From assembly GCF_017114825.1 (NCBI RefSeq), contig NZ_JADEVO010000020.1, positions 33,730 through 97,729 of the forward strand: a stretch of 64,000 nt of DNA, written 5' to 3'. This document shows positions 18,086 through 28,997 of the stretch, in pieces (the stretch's first letter is position 1; every line of letters begins with the position of its first letter). This DNA is from Pseudomonas gregormendelii. GTDB taxonomy: Bacteria; Pseudomonadota; Gammaproteobacteria; Pseudomonadales; Pseudomonadaceae. The position numbers and the translations under genes are program-made. Under the pieces are notes generated by a model that was not told where the DNA came from, did no database searches, and worked only from the letters and a program-made list of their open reading frames with translations.

Positions 18086-18120
18086 ACAAAGCCCACGGCG
18101 TGCCGTGGGCTTTGTTTTAC
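18086..18120 (+). terminator. Attenuating hairpin between braC and braD
   Basis: CAAAGCCCACGG pairs with CCGTGGGCTTTG, followed by TTTT. It lies in the 231-base gap within the bra operon and probably gives partial termination. Confidence 0.82.
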
Positions 18121-18294
18121 GAATGTACTGGGCCGCGCTTGCGTGATCCGCAAGTCTCCCCACCTGAAAATCTCAAAACCGTCATCAGCGGTTCGCTGGC
18201 AAACCCCGAATTCGAAGTGGATGCAGATCCGCGGGATCGGGCGGGAAAATGACTCCACCAGTGAAATGCGTATCAGGTTTTTAGGAGCGCTGTA

Positions 18295-19214
<920 letters not shown>

Positions 19215-19218
<4 letters not shown>

Positions 19219-20471
19219 CTAAGAATCTTAAGCAAGCGCTCTTCAGCGCGCTCCTGGTCTGGGCAGTTGCCTATCCGGTGCTCGGCCTCAAACTGACCAT
19301 CGTTGGCATCAACCTGGAAGTCCACGGCACCAGCAACATGACCCTTGCAATCATCGCGATCTGCTCGGCACTCATGTTCTTGCGGGTACTGTTCGACGAC
19401 CCTATCAGCAAGGCCTGGAAATCCTCGCCGTCCATGCCGTTGATTCCGGCCAAGGCCAGCAACTTCCTGACCCTGCCGACCACTCAGCGCTGGATCATCA
19501 TCGCGTTGATCATCGGTGCCCTGGTCTGGCCGTTCTTCGGCTCCCGTGGCGCGGTGGACATTGCGACCCTGATCCTGATCTACGTGATGCTGGGCCTGGG
19601 CCTGAACATCGTGGTCGGTCTCGCAGGCCTGCTCGACCTGGGTTACGTCGGTTTCTACGCCGTCGGTGCCTATAGCTATGCGCTGTTGTCGCACTACCTG
19701 GGCTGGAGCTTCTGGGTCTGCCTGCCGGTCGCCGGCCTGATGGCAGCCACCTTTGGCTTCCTGCTCGGCTTCCCGGTTCTGCGCTTGCGGGGTGACTACC
19801 TGGCGATCGTGACCCTGGGTTTCGGTGAGATCATCCGTCTGTTCCTGCGTAACCTCACGGACATCACTGGCGGCCCGAACGGCATCAGCAACATCGAGAA
19901 GCCCACGTTCTTCGGCCTGACCTTCGAACGCAAAGCGGCCGAAGGCATGCAGACGTTCCATGAGTACTTCGGGCTGCAATACAACTCGATCAACAAGGTG
20001 ATTTTCCTCTACCTGGTTGCGCTGTTGCTGGCCCTGGCGGCCCTGTTCGTCATCAATCGCCTGTTGCGCATGCCAATCGGCCGTGCGTGGGAAGCGTTGC
20101 GTGAAGACGAGATCGCTTGCCGTGCACTCGGTCTCAACCCGACCGTCATCAAGCTGTCGGCCTTCACCCTGGGCGCCAGCTTCGCCGGTTTTGCAGGCAG
20201 TTTCTTTGCTGCCCGCCAGGGCCTGGTCACGCCCGAGTCATTCACCTTCATCGAGTCGGCGATCATCCTCGCCATCGTCGTTCTGGGTGGCATGGGCTCG
20301 CAGCTGGGGGTGATCCTGGCTGCCGTGGTGATGATCCTGCTGCCGGAAATGATGCGTGAGTTCAGTGAATACCGCATGTTGATGTTCGGTGCCTTGATGG
20401 TGCTGATGATGATCTGGCGTCCTCAGGGTCTGCTGCCCATGCAACGTCCTCACATGGAGCTGCGCAAATGA
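19215..20471 (+). CDS. braE: Branched-chain amino acid ABC permease BraE (LivM type)
   Basis: A 418-residue permease, longer than BraD because of an N-terminal extension with two or three additional helices before the core. [28 protein letters not shown] marks the LivM family, and [16 protein letters not shown] is the cytoplasmic loop that docks to the ATPases. It overlaps braD and braF by four bases on either side. Confidence 0.94.
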
Positions 20472-21235
20472 GCCGCGAGATCCTGAAAGTCGAAAATCTG
20501 AGCATGCGCTTCGGCGGCTTGCTGGCGGTCAACGGCGTGGCCCTGACCGTCAAGGAAAAACAGGTCGTCGCCTTGATCGGCCCTAACGGCGCTGGCAAGA
20601 CCACGGTGTTCAACTGCCTGACCGGCTTCTACAAGCCGAGCGGTGGCAGCATCCTGCTCGACGGCCAGGCGATCGAAGGCCTGGCCGGGCATGAGATCGC
20701 CCGTAAAGGCGTGGTGCGAACCTTCCAGAACGTGCGGTTGTTCAAGGACATGACGGCGGTCGAGAACCTCCTGATCGCCCAGCATCGTCACCTGAACACC
20801 AACTTCCTGGCGGGTCTGTTCAAGACCCCGGCGTTCCGCAAAAGCGAGCGCGAGGCGATGGAATTTGCCGAGTACTGGCTGGACAAGGTCAACCTCAGGG
20901 AATTCGCCAACCGAACGGCTGGCACGCTGGCCTACGGTCAGCAACGTCGCCTGGAAATCGCCCGCTGCATGATGACCCGCCCGCGGATCCTCATGCTCGA
21001 CGAACCGGCTGCTGGCCTGAACCCCAAGGAAACCGAAGACCTCAAGGCGCTGATCGGCGTGTTGCGTGAAGAGCACAACGTCACCGTGCTGTTGATCGAA
21101 CACGACATGAAGCTGGTGATGAGTATTTCCGACCACATTGTCGTCATCAACCAGGGCACTCCCCTGGCCGACGGCACGCCGGAACAGATCCGCGATAATC
21201 CTGAAGTGATCAAAGCCTACCTGGGGGAAGCGTAA
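20468..21235 (+). CDS. braF: Branched-chain amino acid ABC ATPase BraF (LivG type)
   Basis: A 255-residue ATP-binding protein. Walker A GPNGAGKT near residue 37, a LivG-type [12 protein letters not shown] signature and Walker [14 protein letters not shown]. It overlaps braE by four bases, and its stop (TAATG) overlaps the braG start by one. It works as a heterodimer with BraG. Confidence 0.94.
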   Translation: MSREILKVENLSMRFGGLLAVNGVALTVKEKQVVALIGPNGAGKTTVFNCLTGFYKPSGGSILLDGQAIEGLAGHEIARKGVVRTFQNVRLFKDMTAVENLLIAQHRHLNTNFLAGLFKTPAFRKSEREAMEFAEYWLDKVNLREFANRTAGTLAYGQQRRLEIARCMMTRPRILMLDEPAAGLNPKETEDLKALIGVLREEHNVTVLLIEHDMKLVMSISDHIVVINQGTPLADGTPEQIRDNPEVIKAYLGEA

Positions 21236-21936
21236 TGCTGCAGTTCGAAAACGTTTCCACCTTCTATGGCAAAATCCAGGCCTTGCACGGCGTCAATGTG
21301 GAAATCCGCCAGGGTGAAATCGTCACCCTGATTGGTGCCAACGGCGCCGGCAAGTCCACCTTGCTCATGACGTTGTGCGGTTCACCTCAAGCTCACAGCG
21401 GCAGTATTCGCTACATGGGCGAGGAACTGGTCGGGCAGACTTCGGCGCAGATCATGCGCAAGAGCATTGCCGTGGTGCCGGAAGGCCGTCGAGTGTTTGC
21501 TCGCCTGACCGTGGAAGAAAACCTCGCCATGGGCGGATTCTTCACCGACAAGGGCGATTTCCAGGAACAGATGGACAAGGTCCTCGGACTTTTCCCACGC
21601 CTGAAGGAGCGCTTCAGTCAACGCGGCGGCACCATGTCCGGCGGCGAACAGCAGATGCTCGCCATCGGCCGCGCACTGATGAGCAAACCCAAGCTGCTGC
21701 TGCTGGACGAGCCGTCACTGGGTTTGGCACCGATCATCATCCAGCAGATCTTCGACATCATCGAACAGCTGCGCAAGGATGGCGTCACGGTTTTCCTGGT
21801 GGAGCAGAACGCCAACCAGGCGCTGAAAATCGCTGACCGAGCGTACGTTCTGGAGAACGGTCGGGTGGTGATGCAAGGCACTGGTGAAGCGCTGCTGACC
21901 GATCCGAAAGTGCGCGAGGCTTATCTGGGCGGCTAA
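21235..21936 (+). CDS. braG: Branched-chain amino acid ABC ATPase BraG (LivF type)
   Basis: A 233-residue ATP-binding protein. Walker A GANGAGKS, signature MSGGEQQMLAIGRALMSKPK, Walker B LLLLDEPSLGLAP. Last gene of braCDEFG; a REP-type hairpin 11 bases after the stop may protect or end the message. Confidence 0.94.
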   Translation: MLQFENVSTFYGKIQALHGVNVEIRQGEIVTLIGANGAGKSTLLMTLCGSPQAHSGSIRYMGEELVGQTSAQIMRKSIAVVPEGRRVFARLTVEENLAMGGFFTDKGDFQEQMDKVLGLFPRLKERFSQRGGTMSGGEQQMLAIGRALMSKPKLLLLDEPSLGLAPIIIQQIFDIIEQLRKDGVTVFLVEQNANQALKIADRAYVLENGRVVMQGTGEALLTDPKVREAYLGG

Positions 21937-21946
21937 GCACAATACC

Positions 21947-21977
21947 CTGTAGGAGCTGCCGGAGGCAGCTCCTACAG
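21947..21977. repeat. REP hairpin after braG
   Basis: CTGTAGGAGCTGCC (21947-21960) and GGCAGCTCCTACAG (21964-21977) are perfect inverse copies with a three-base loop. It lies between the convergent braG and LysR genes. Confidence 0.85.
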
Positions 21978-21994
21978 TGGTCATGTGTCGTGCC

Positions 21995-22903
21995 TCAAAG
22001 CTTGTCCAAGGCCTCACCACTGCGCTTGAACCACCCCATCAGATAGTCCGCCAGCACCTGCGTGCGTTTCGGCAAACCGCCCTGATACGGATGCACCAGA
22101 TACATTGGCATCCTGCGGGTCTGATAATCACGCAACAACCAGCGCAAGCGCCCGTCGGCCAACTCCGTTTGCAATAAATACGACGGCAACCGCGCAATCC
22201 CCGCCCCCGCCAGCGCCGCTTTCTTCAGCAGACTGTAATGATTGCTGGCGAACGGTCCCATCACTCGCACCCGCAGCAACTCGTGCTGCTGGTGATAGAG
22301 CCATTCTTCGCGACCGCTGTAATGGCTGTTGAGCAGGCAGCGGTGCTCTGCCAGTGCCTGCGGTGTTGTGGGCTCACCATAGTGTTCAAGGTACACCGGG
22401 CTGGCGCAGGTCATCTCATGCCAGGCCAACAGCGGTCGGGCCACCAGCCGCTCGTCGTTACCAACCTCGGAGCGCACTGCAAGATCAAAACCCTCTCGGG
22501 ATAAATCGCGGAATTCGTTACTCAGGTCCAGCTCGATTTGCACCTCTGGGTACTGTTGGGAGAATTCCAGCAACAACCCATCGAAGAAAGTTTCGCCCAG
22601 CGACACCGGCACAGTCATGCGCACTGGCCCGGCCATATCGTCCTTCAATCGCGCCAATGCCTGCCGCGCCCTCTCCACTTGCACCACCAATGCCTGGGCC
22701 TGGGGCAATAGCGCAGCGCCGGCCGCCGTCAAACTCAGGCGGCGGGTGGTGCGCTGCAGCAGGACTACGGAAAATCGGCTTTCCAGCAGGCTGATGCGCT
22801 TGGACAATTGCCCCTTGCTGCAACCCAGTTGCTGCGCAGCCAGGGTAAAACTCCCCGCCTCGATCAATACCGCGAACGCCGCAAGGTCATCCATTTCGCT
22901 CAT
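21995..22903 (-). CDS. LysR-family transcriptional regulator
   Basis: A 302-residue LysR protein: N-terminal helix-turn-helix (LAAFAVLIEAGSFTLAAQQLGCSKGQLSKRISLLE, described here by its pattern) and C-terminal LysR substrate domain of the CrgA-like group (GPVRMTVPVSLGETF). Start at 22903 (MSEMDDLAAF) rather than a frame 21 codons longer. It is divergent from an SDR gene 105 bases away, and such regulators often control the divergent gene. The effector is unknown. Confidence 0.88.
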   Translation of the reverse strand: MSEMDDLAAFAVLIEAGSFTLAAQQLGCSKGQLSKRISLLESRFSVVLLQRTTRRLSLTAAGAALLPQAQALVVQVERARQALARLKDDMAGPVRMTVPVSLGETFFDGLLLEFSQQYPEVQIELDLSNEFRDLSREGFDLAVRSEVGNDERLVARPLLAWHEMTCASPVYLEHYGEPTTPQALAEHRCLLNSHYSGREEWLYHQQHELLRVRVMGPFASNHYSLLKKAALAGAGIARLPSYLLQTELADGRLRWLLRDYQTRRMPMYLVHPYQGGLPKRTQVLADYLMGWFKRSGEALDKL

Positions 22904-23008
22904 TGATTGTTTCCGTTTAAAAACCAAAGGTTGCCTATTAGCACGCTTATCAGCGAAAAAAACCACCCCTAGACTGGAGCCTCGTTTAAACCACCCGGGG
23001 ATCAGGGC

Positions 23009-23608
23009 ATGAAAATTCTGTTGATAGGCGCAGGCGGCACCATCGGTTCAGCGATCGACAAGGAGTTGTCGCAACGTCACGAAGTCATTCGCATCGGTCG
23101 TAACAGTGGCGATCTGCAGGTGGATATCAGCGACAGCGCCTCGATTCGCAAACTGTTCGAGCAGACCGGAAAATTTGACGCCCTGGTCTGTGCCGCTGGC
23201 AACGTGACATTCGCGCCGCTGGATGAGATGTCCGAGGAGAGTTTTGCACTGGGGCTGAAGGACAAACTGATGGGGCAGGTCAACCTGCTGTTGATCGGCC
23301 GCGAGTTCGCCAATGATGGCGCCTCGTTCACCTTCACCACTGGCGTCCTGAGCCATGACCCGATCCGCAGCGGCGCTTCGGCGGCCCTGGTCAACGGTGC
23401 GCTGGACAGCTTCGTGCGCGCGGCGGCTATCGAATTGCCTCGCGGGTTACGCGTGAACTCCATCAGCCCGACCGTGCTGCTGGAGGCGATGGGCAGTTAT
23501 GCGCCGTACTTCCGCGGGTACAAACCGGTTCCTGCGGCCGATGTGGCTTTGGCTTACGCCAAAAGCGTAGAAGGCTTGCAGACGGGTCAGACTTTTCACG
23601 TGGGCTGA
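23009..23608 (+). CDS. Short-chain dehydrogenase-like protein without the catalytic Tyr/Lys
   Basis: A 199-residue Rossmann protein with the cofactor motif GAGGTIG at residues 7-13 and CAAGN near 61-65. Where classical SDRs have YxxxK, this one reads SGASAALVNGALDSF, with no Tyr and no Lys. It resembles the Lin1944-like SDR subgroup, known to lack the usual active-site residues. ATG 23009 follows an AGGG. It is divergent from a LysR regulator, its likely controller. Enzymatic function is uncertain. Confidence 0.82.
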   Translation: MKILLIGAGGTIGSAIDKELSQRHEVIRIGRNSGDLQVDISDSASIRKLFEQTGKFDALVCAAGNVTFAPLDEMSEESFALGLKDKLMGQVNLLLIGREFANDGASFTFTTGVLSHDPIRSGASAALVNGALDSFVRAAAIELPRGLRVNSISPTVLLEAMGSYAPYFRGYKPVPAADVALAYAKSVEGLQTGQTFHVG

Positions 23609-23664
23609 GCCTGAAATAATTTGCGGGAAGCTCGCCAGTGACCTGTGGGGCCTTGCCAGTGAAT

Positions 23665-23764
23665 CTGCGGGAGCAAGGCTTGCCCGCGATGGCGCCCTTT
23701 AGATCGCTATCGCGAGCAAGCTTTGCTCCCACAGTTGATCCAGGTTGATCCAGTTTGATCCGGT
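23665..23764. repeat. REP pair plus short tandem TTGATCC repeats
   Basis: Inverse REP-like arms (ctgcgggagcaaggcttgcc and gcaagctttgctcccacag) occupy about 23665-23734. They are followed by three tandem 10-base units beginning TTGATCC at 23735-23764. No gene lies in this gap. Confidence 0.6.
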
Positions 23765-23861
23765 TTCAGGCAGTGGGAGCCAGGGGGGCCCACTGCATCG
23801 CCGGGGTTGTGATGAGCGGTCAGGCTGCGTAACGTGGCGGCACTTGTCTGGAGAACCAAAG

Positions 23862-24515
23862 ATGCGTGTTGCCCGTTCCCTTGTCCTTGTTGCCTTGCTG
23901 CCATTGTTTGCCGCGTGCCAGTTGTTCGATGGTCCGCGGCAAAGCGCCTCCCACGTGGGCCAGACCCGCATGCAGGGCCAGTTGACGGCGGCGGATGGCA
24001 AGCTGGTGTTCCAGCCGTGCAATCAATCGAGCAGTTTTGTGGTCAACGACACCGGTGGCACCAGCGTGCTGCAGGAGGCTGCGACCCTGGCAGACAATCA
24101 GGGCAAGTTGTTTGCCGACGTGCGCGGGCGCATCGACGGCAACCGCCTCGACCTGCAGCAGTTGTACCGCGTCGAACGCTCGGGCACGGCCTGTGATGAT
24201 CCCAACTTCAAACTGCTGATCCTGCGCGCCGCCGGCCAGACGCCGCCGTGGAGCGTCAAGGTCAGCGGCAAGGGCATGGTCATTGACCGCGCCGGCCAGC
24301 CACCCCTGGCCCTGCCCTATGTCGAGGAACAGCTGGGTGACGGCCGCTTCAATCTCAGCACTGAAGCCAATGACCAACGCATAGAGCTGTGGGTCGCGCC
24401 GCAACGGTGCGTAGATGCCACCACGGGCGCGGTCCAGCACATGAGCGCCGAACTGCGCCTCAACGGCCAGGTCCAGCGTGGTTGCGGGTATTTCGGCGGA
24501 GCGCGTGACGACTGA
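23862..24515 (+). CDS. Predicted lipoprotein, COG3650-like
   Basis: A 217-residue protein. ATG 23862 follows GGAG. Signal peptide and lipobox MRVARSLVLVALLPLFAAC give an acylated Cys at residue 20. The mature part has a GQLTAADGKLVFQPC segment and a later RCVDATTGA...RGCGYFGG region; this Cys-containing beta-rich pattern occurs in Pseudomonas lipoproteins grouped as COG3650. Probably periplasmic face of the outer or inner membrane. Function unknown. It stands alone before the flavoprotein gene. Confidence 0.75.
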   Translation: MRVARSLVLVALLPLFAACQLFDGPRQSASHVGQTRMQGQLTAADGKLVFQPCNQSSSFVVNDTGGTSVLQEAATLADNQGKLFADVRGRIDGNRLDLQQLYRVERSGTACDDPNFKLLILRAAGQTPPWSVKVSGKGMVIDRAGQPPLALPYVEEQLGDGRFNLSTEANDQRIELWVAPQRCVDATTGAVQHMSAELRLNGQVQRGCGYFGGARDD

Positions 24516-24615
24516 TCGTTTTAGCCTCACTGATTCGGGTCTTTGGGGCTTATAATCACCGGTTTGTGCTATTCCGCCCTGGCGCAGTCAAGCGCCCCGC
24601 GAACCGGATCCTGTC

Positions 24616-26229
24616 ATGTTACGAATCACCGAACTCAAGCTGCCGATCGACCATCCAGAAGAAGACCTGCGCCCTGCCATCGTGCAGCGCCTGGGCATTG
24701 CCAGCGATGACCTGCTCGATTTCACCTTGTTCAAACGCAGCTACGATGCGCGTAAAAAGTCTTCCGAACTGTGCTTCATCTACACCGTCGACCTCAACGT
24801 GCGCGATGAAGCGATGGTGCTGAACAGGTTCGTCGATGACCGTAACGTCAATGTGGCGCCGGATGTCAGCTACAAGGTCGTCGGCCAGGCGCCGGCGGAT
24901 CTCGAACAGCGCCCGGTGGTCGTGGGTTTTGGTCCGTGCGGGATTTTCGCCGGTCTGCTGCTCGCGCAGATGGGTTTCAAGCCGATCATTCTCGAGCGCG
25001 GCACCGAAGTTCGTCAGCGCACCAAGGACACCTGGGGCCTGTGGCGCAAAAACGTGCTCAATCCAGAGTCCAACGTACAGTTCGGTGAAGGCGGCGCCGG
25101 GACGTTCTCCGACGGCAAGCTCTACAGCCAGATCAAGGATCCAAAATTCATCGGGCGCAAGGTCCTGCACGAGTTCGTCAAGGCCGGCGCGCCGGATGAA
25201 ATCCTGTACGTCAGCAAACCGCACATCGGCACCTTCCGGTTGACCGGGGTCGTGGAGAATATGCGTGAGCAGATTCGTGCCCTGGGAGGCGAAGTGCGCT
25301 TCCAGCAGCGCGTCACTGACGTGCTGATCGAAGACGGACAGCTGACCGGCGTCGAGCTCGATGGCGGCGAACAGATACATTCCAGGCACGTGATCCTGGC
25401 CCTCGGCCACAGCGCCCGTGACACCTTCCGCATGTTGCACGGCCGTGGTGTGTTTATGGAAGCCAAGCCGTTCTCGGTGGGTTTCCGCATCGAACACCCG
25501 CAATCGCTGATCGACCGCGCGCGCCTGGGCAAGTACGCCGGCCACCCGAAACTCGGCGCCGCCGACTATAAACTGGTGCACCACGCCAAGAATGGCCGCT
25601 CGGTCTACAGCTTCTGCATGTGCCCTGGCGGCACCGTCGTAGCCGCGACGTCCGAGCCGAACCGGGTGGTGACCAACGGCATGAGCCAGTATTCGCGTAA
25701 CGAACGCAACGCCAACTCGGGCATCGTCGTGGGCATTACCCCGGAAGTCGATTACCCGGGCGGCCCGCTGGCAGGGATCGAGCTGCAGGAACGCCTGGAG
25801 TCCCACGCTTTCGTGCTGGGGGGCAGCAACTACGAAGCCCCGGCGCAACTGGTCGGGGACTTCATTGCCGGCAAGCCGTCCACCGCACTGGGGAGTGTCG
25901 AGCCGTCCTATAAACCCGGAGTCGCCTTGGGGGACCTGGCGCTGGCGCTGCCGGCGTTTGCCATCGAAGCGATTCGTGAAGCACTGCCTGCCTTCGAAAA
26001 ACAGATTCGCGGCTACTCGCTGCACGACGCGGTGCTGACCGGGATCGAAACCCGCACGTCCTCGCCGCTGCGCATTACCCGCGACGAGTCGATGCAGAGC
26101 CTCAACGTCAAGGGTCTGTTCCCGGCGGGTGAAGGCGCCGGTTATGCGGGCGGGATTCTCTCGGCAGGTGTGGACGGGATCCGGATCGCCGAAGCAGTGG
26201 CTCGCGACATCCTCGGCCTCGAGGCCTGA
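24616..26229 (+). CDS. FAD-dependent oxidoreductase, COG2509 family
   Basis: A 537-residue flavoprotein. An N-terminal region of about 95 residues (basic, THUMP- or S4-like in length, no clear motif) precedes the FAD-binding GFGPCGIFAGLLLA near residue 104. FGEGGAGTFSDGKL and the C-terminal GLFPAGEGAGYAGGILSAGVDG are the family hallmarks. Proteins of this group are widely conserved and lack a proven substrate. The length is normal. It is preceded by about 100 bases with no ribosome site of note. Confidence 0.85.
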   Translation: MLRITELKLPIDHPEEDLRPAIVQRLGIASDDLLDFTLFKRSYDARKKSSELCFIYTVDLNVRDEAMVLNRFVDDRNVNVAPDVSYKVVGQAPADLEQRPVVVGFGPCGIFAGLLLAQMGFKPIILERGTEVRQRTKDTWGLWRKNVLNPESNVQFGEGGAGTFSDGKLYSQIKDPKFIGRKVLHEFVKAGAPDEILYVSKPHIGTFRLTGVVENMREQIRALGGEVRFQQRVTDVLIEDGQLTGVELDGGEQIHSRHVILALGHSARDTFRMLHGRGVFMEAKPFSVGFRIEHPQSLIDRARLGKYAGHPKLGAADYKLVHHAKNGRSVYSFCMCPGGTVVAATSEPNRVVTNGMSQYSRNERNANSGIVVGITPEVDYPGGPLAGIELQERLESHAFVLGGSNYEAPAQLVGDFIAGKPSTALGSVEPSYKPGVALGDLALALPAFAIEAIREALPAFEKQIRGYSLHDAVLTGIETRTSSPLRITRDESMQSLNVKGLFPAGEGAGYAGGILSAGVDGIRIAEAVARDILGLEA

Positions 26230-26272
26230 TGCTCTAAGCCACTACAAAAGCTTGTGGAATAACCTGTGGGAG

Positions 26273-26356
26273 CGAGCCTGCTCGCGATTGCATACGATCA
26301 GCCAGCATATCGGGTGAATGTTAATCCGCAATCTCGAGCAGGCTCGCTCCCACAGG
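26273..26356. repeat. REPIN of the TGTGGGAGC class
   Basis: Inverse arms of 29 bases, CCTGTGGGAGCGAGCCTGCT... (26273-26301) and its near-perfect complement ending at 26356, flank a short spacer. It separates two convergent genes. Confidence 0.8.
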
Positions 26357-26392
26357 GGTCTACCACATAGGTTCTTCAGTGCCGCAGCGCCT

Positions 26393-27487
26393 TCAGATAT
26401 TGGCGCGCAGCACGCTCGCCGGCAACGGTTCCCCACGCTCGGCACTCGCCGCGACCGCATCGATCAGGCCACTCAACTCATACCCCTGCGCCTTGAGCCA
26501 GGACTGATCGTAGTAGGTGTCTGCATAGCGTTCGCCACCATCACATAAAATCGCCACGATCGACCCCGACTCCCCCGCCGCCGCCATCTGTTGGGCTGCC
26601 ATCAAAGCGCCAATCAGGTTAGTCCCGCTCGATCCGCCGACATGCCTTCCCAAGCGTCCGGCCAGGTAATGCATGGCCGCCAGAGACAGCGCGTCCGGCA
26701 CCTTGACCATCGCATCAATAACCTTCGGCAGGAACGACGCTTCTACCCGGGGCCGACCAATACCTTCGATGCGCGAACCGTGGTCCAGGCGCAGGCTCGC
26801 GTCGCCAGTCTGGTAGAAATCGAAGAACACGGAACCCTCGGCATCGGCGCACAGTACGCGCGTGCAGTGCTGACGATAACGCACATAACGCCCCAGGGTC
26901 GCCGTGGTACCGCCCGTGCCGGGGCTGGAAATCAGCCAGCTCGGTTCCGGGTGCTTTTCGAAGCGCAGCTGGTGGAAGATTGATTCGGCGATGTTGTTGT
27001 TGGCCCGCCAGTCGGTCGCGCGCTCGGCATAGGTGAACTGATCGATGAAGTGGCCATCGTGCTCGCGCGCCAGGCGCTCGGACTCGGCGTAGATCTGCGT
27101 CGGATCATCCACCAGGTGACTCTTGCCACCGTAGAAGGCGATCTGCGCGATCTTCTCCCTGGACGTAGTCGCCGGCATCACCGCAATGAACGGCAGGCCC
27201 AGCATCCGTGCGAAATAAGCCTCGGAAATCGCCGTCGAACCGCTGGACGCCTCGATCACCGGCGCCCCCGGCTTGAGCCAGCCATTGCACAATGCATACA
27301 GGAACAAAGAGCGGGCCAGTCGATGCTTGAGGCTCCCCGTGGGGTGGCTCGACTCATCCTTGAAATACAGTTCGATGCCGGTAAACCCGGGCAACGGCAA
27401 AGGGATCAGGTGAGTGTCGGCACTGCGCTGGAAGTCCGCCTCAATGATCCGGATGGCTTCTCGGGCCCACTGTCGGTTGTCGCTCAT
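26393..27487 (-). CDS. PLP-dependent cysteine synthase-family enzyme
   Basis: A 364-residue fold type II PLP enzyme. [16 protein letters not shown] carries the Schiff-base Lys at about residue 54, [13 protein letters not shown] binds the substrate carboxylate, and [18 protein letters not shown] binds the PLP phosphate. It is close to cysteine synthase / cysteine desulfhydrase-like proteins, and the longer C-terminal half departs from CysK/CysM. It may act on cysteine or a related thiol amino acid. Start 27487 ([13 protein letters not shown]) is preferred over one 28 codons upstream. Divergent from nhaA. Confidence 0.82.
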   Translation of the reverse strand: MSDNRQWAREAIRIIEADFQRSADTHLIPLPLPGFTGIELYFKDESSHPTGSLKHRLARSLFLYALCNGWLKPGAPVIEASSGSTAISEAYFARMLGLPFIAVMPATTSREKIAQIAFYGGKSHLVDDPTQIYAESERLAREHDGHFIDQFTYAERATDWRANNNIAESIFHQLRFEKHPEPSWLISSPGTGGTTATLGRYVRYRQHCTRVLCADAEGSVFFDFYQTGDASLRLDHGSRIEGIGRPRVEASFLPKVIDAMVKVPDALSLAAMHYLAGRLGRHVGGSSGTNLIGALMAAQQMAAAGESGSIVAILCDGGERYADTYYDQSWLKAQGYELSGLIDAVAASAERGEPLPASVLRANI

Positions 27488-27736
27488 GGTGGTTTTCTCG
27501 TCGGATCGGGTTTTGGCAGACCTTTTTTGAGGCCCAACATGCAAGCTTAGGAAAAAACCTACATCACGCACAGGTACAGCTGAGGTTCAATACGTTTGGC
27601 AACTGCTAGGCTCAGCCTCGGGTCCAGCACCCATAGCTGTAACGCTATATAACAAAATAGAATATAAATTTTGTTTTAACAACTAACGGCACGGGTTAGG
27701 GTGTGCCACCTTCTAACCTATCAATGGAGAGTGACC
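27488..27736. promoter_or_regulatory. Divergent promoter region before nhaA
   Basis: An AT-rich patch near 27640-27680 contains inverse arms AACAAAAT (27651-27658) and ATTTTGTT (27668-27675). It is the likely promoter/regulator site for nhaA or the divergent PLP enzyme. No known box recognised. Confidence 0.4.
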
Positions 27737-28927
27737 TTGCCACTGCGTAGCACTTTCACGCGTTTCTTTCAGCTGGAAGCGGCCAGCGGTCTATTACTGA
27801 TCGCCGCCGCAGTCCTGGCCCTGATCATCAATAACTCCCCGCTGTCGTGGCTGTACACCAGCTTTCTCGACACTCCGGTGGTGGCGCAGATCGGTGCGCT
27901 GCAAATCGCCAAGCCGGCGCTGCTCTGGATCAACGACGGCCTGATGGCGTTGTTCTTCCTGCTGATCGGCCTGGAAGTGAAGCGCGAAGTCCTCGACGGC
28001 CAGCTGTCAAAACCTTCCCAGGTCGTCCTGCCCGGTGCCGCGGCGATTGGTGGCATGGTCATTCCCGCGCTGGTCTACTGGTTCTTCAACCGGGATAACG
28101 GCGCAGCCCTTGATGGCTGGGCCATCCCGATGGCCACCGACATCGCTTTCGCCCTGGGCGTGCTTGCCCTGCTGGGCAAACGCGTACCGGTGTCGCTCAA
28201 ACTGTTCCTGATGACCCTGGCGATCATCGATGACCTGGGTGCAATCATCGTCATCGCGATCTTTTACTCCGGCACCTTGTCGACCCTGTCCCTGGCTCTG
28301 GCAGGGGCCTGTATAGCGGCACTCATCGCGATGAACCGGCTGGGTGTGGTCAAGCTTGGGCCGTACATGATCATCGGTCTGATCCTCTGGGTTTGCGTGC
28401 TGAAAAGTGGCGTCCACGCCACGCTCGCCGGCGTGACCCTGGCCTTCTGCATCCCGCTGCGCACGAAAAATGCCGAGACTTCGCCGCTGCTGACCCTGGA
28501 ACATGCCCTGCATCCCTGGGTAGCCTATGGCATCCTGCCGCTGTTCGCCTTCGCCAACGCCGGCTTGTCGCTGAGCGGCGTGACCGTCGAAAGCTTTACT
28601 CATCACGTACCGATGGGCATCGCCATCGGCCTGTTGCTGGGCAAGACTGTCGGGGTGTTCGGCCTCACCCGGCTGGCGGTTAGAACCGGCATCGCAGCCC
28701 TGCCCCAAGGTGCCAACTGGGGCCAGGTGCTAGGCGTGGCGATCCTCTGCGGCATCGGCTTCACCATGAGCCTGTTCGTTGGCTCACTGGCGTTTGAACC
28801 GGGCGTCAGCGAATTCGCTGGGATGGACCGCATGGGTATTTTGACCGGGTCGATCCTGGCGGCGCTGATTGGTTATGCCGTGACAGCAGCGGCAAGTCGC
28901 AAGAATGCTGCGCTGGCCCACGCCTGA
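27737..28927 (+). CDS. nhaA: Na+/H+ antiporter NhaA
   Basis: A 396-residue inner-membrane antiporter with about 12 helices. [15 protein letters not shown] and [18 protein letters not shown] carry the Asp residues that bind Na+ and H+. I place the start at TTG 27737 (giving [18 protein letters not shown]), because GGAG lies seven bases before it; GTG 27731 would touch the ribosome site, and the ATG-like upstream extension is unlikely. It exports sodium in exchange for protons under salt or alkaline stress. A terminator follows. Confidence 0.92.
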   Translation: MPLRSTFTRFFQLEAASGLLLIAAAVLALIINNSPLSWLYTSFLDTPVVAQIGALQIAKPALLWINDGLMALFFLLIGLEVKREVLDGQLSKPSQVVLPGAAAIGGMVIPALVYWFFNRDNGAALDGWAIPMATDIAFALGVLALLGKRVPVSLKLFLMTLAIIDDLGAIIVIAIFYSGTLSTLSLALAGACIAALIAMNRLGVVKLGPYMIIGLILWVCVLKSGVHATLAGVTLAFCIPLRTKNAETSPLLTLEHALHPWVAYGILPLFAFANAGLSLSGVTVESFTHHVPMGIAIGLLLGKTVGVFGLTRLAVRTGIAALPQGANWGQVLGVAILCGIGFTMSLFVGSLAFEPGVSEFAGMDRMGILTGSILAALIGYAVTAAASRKNAALAHA

Positions 28928-28948
28928 CACAGGTTTGCAGCAAAATAA

Positions 28949-28985
28949 AAAACCCCGACCAGTCTCCTGGTCGGGGTTTTCTTTT
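28949..28985. terminator. Bidirectional terminator between nhaA and a lipoprotein gene
   Basis: AACCCCGACCAG (28951-28962) pairs with CTGGTCGGGGTT (28967-28978). It has a T run on the plus strand and an A run before the stem, so it can serve both convergent genes. Confidence 0.9.
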
Positions 28986-28997
28986 GAGCGGTTACGC

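Noticed and set aside
23862..24530. Minus-strand 236-codon frame opposite the COG3650 lipoprotein
   Set aside because: The plus-strand frame has a ribosome site, signal peptide and lipobox; the antisense has none.
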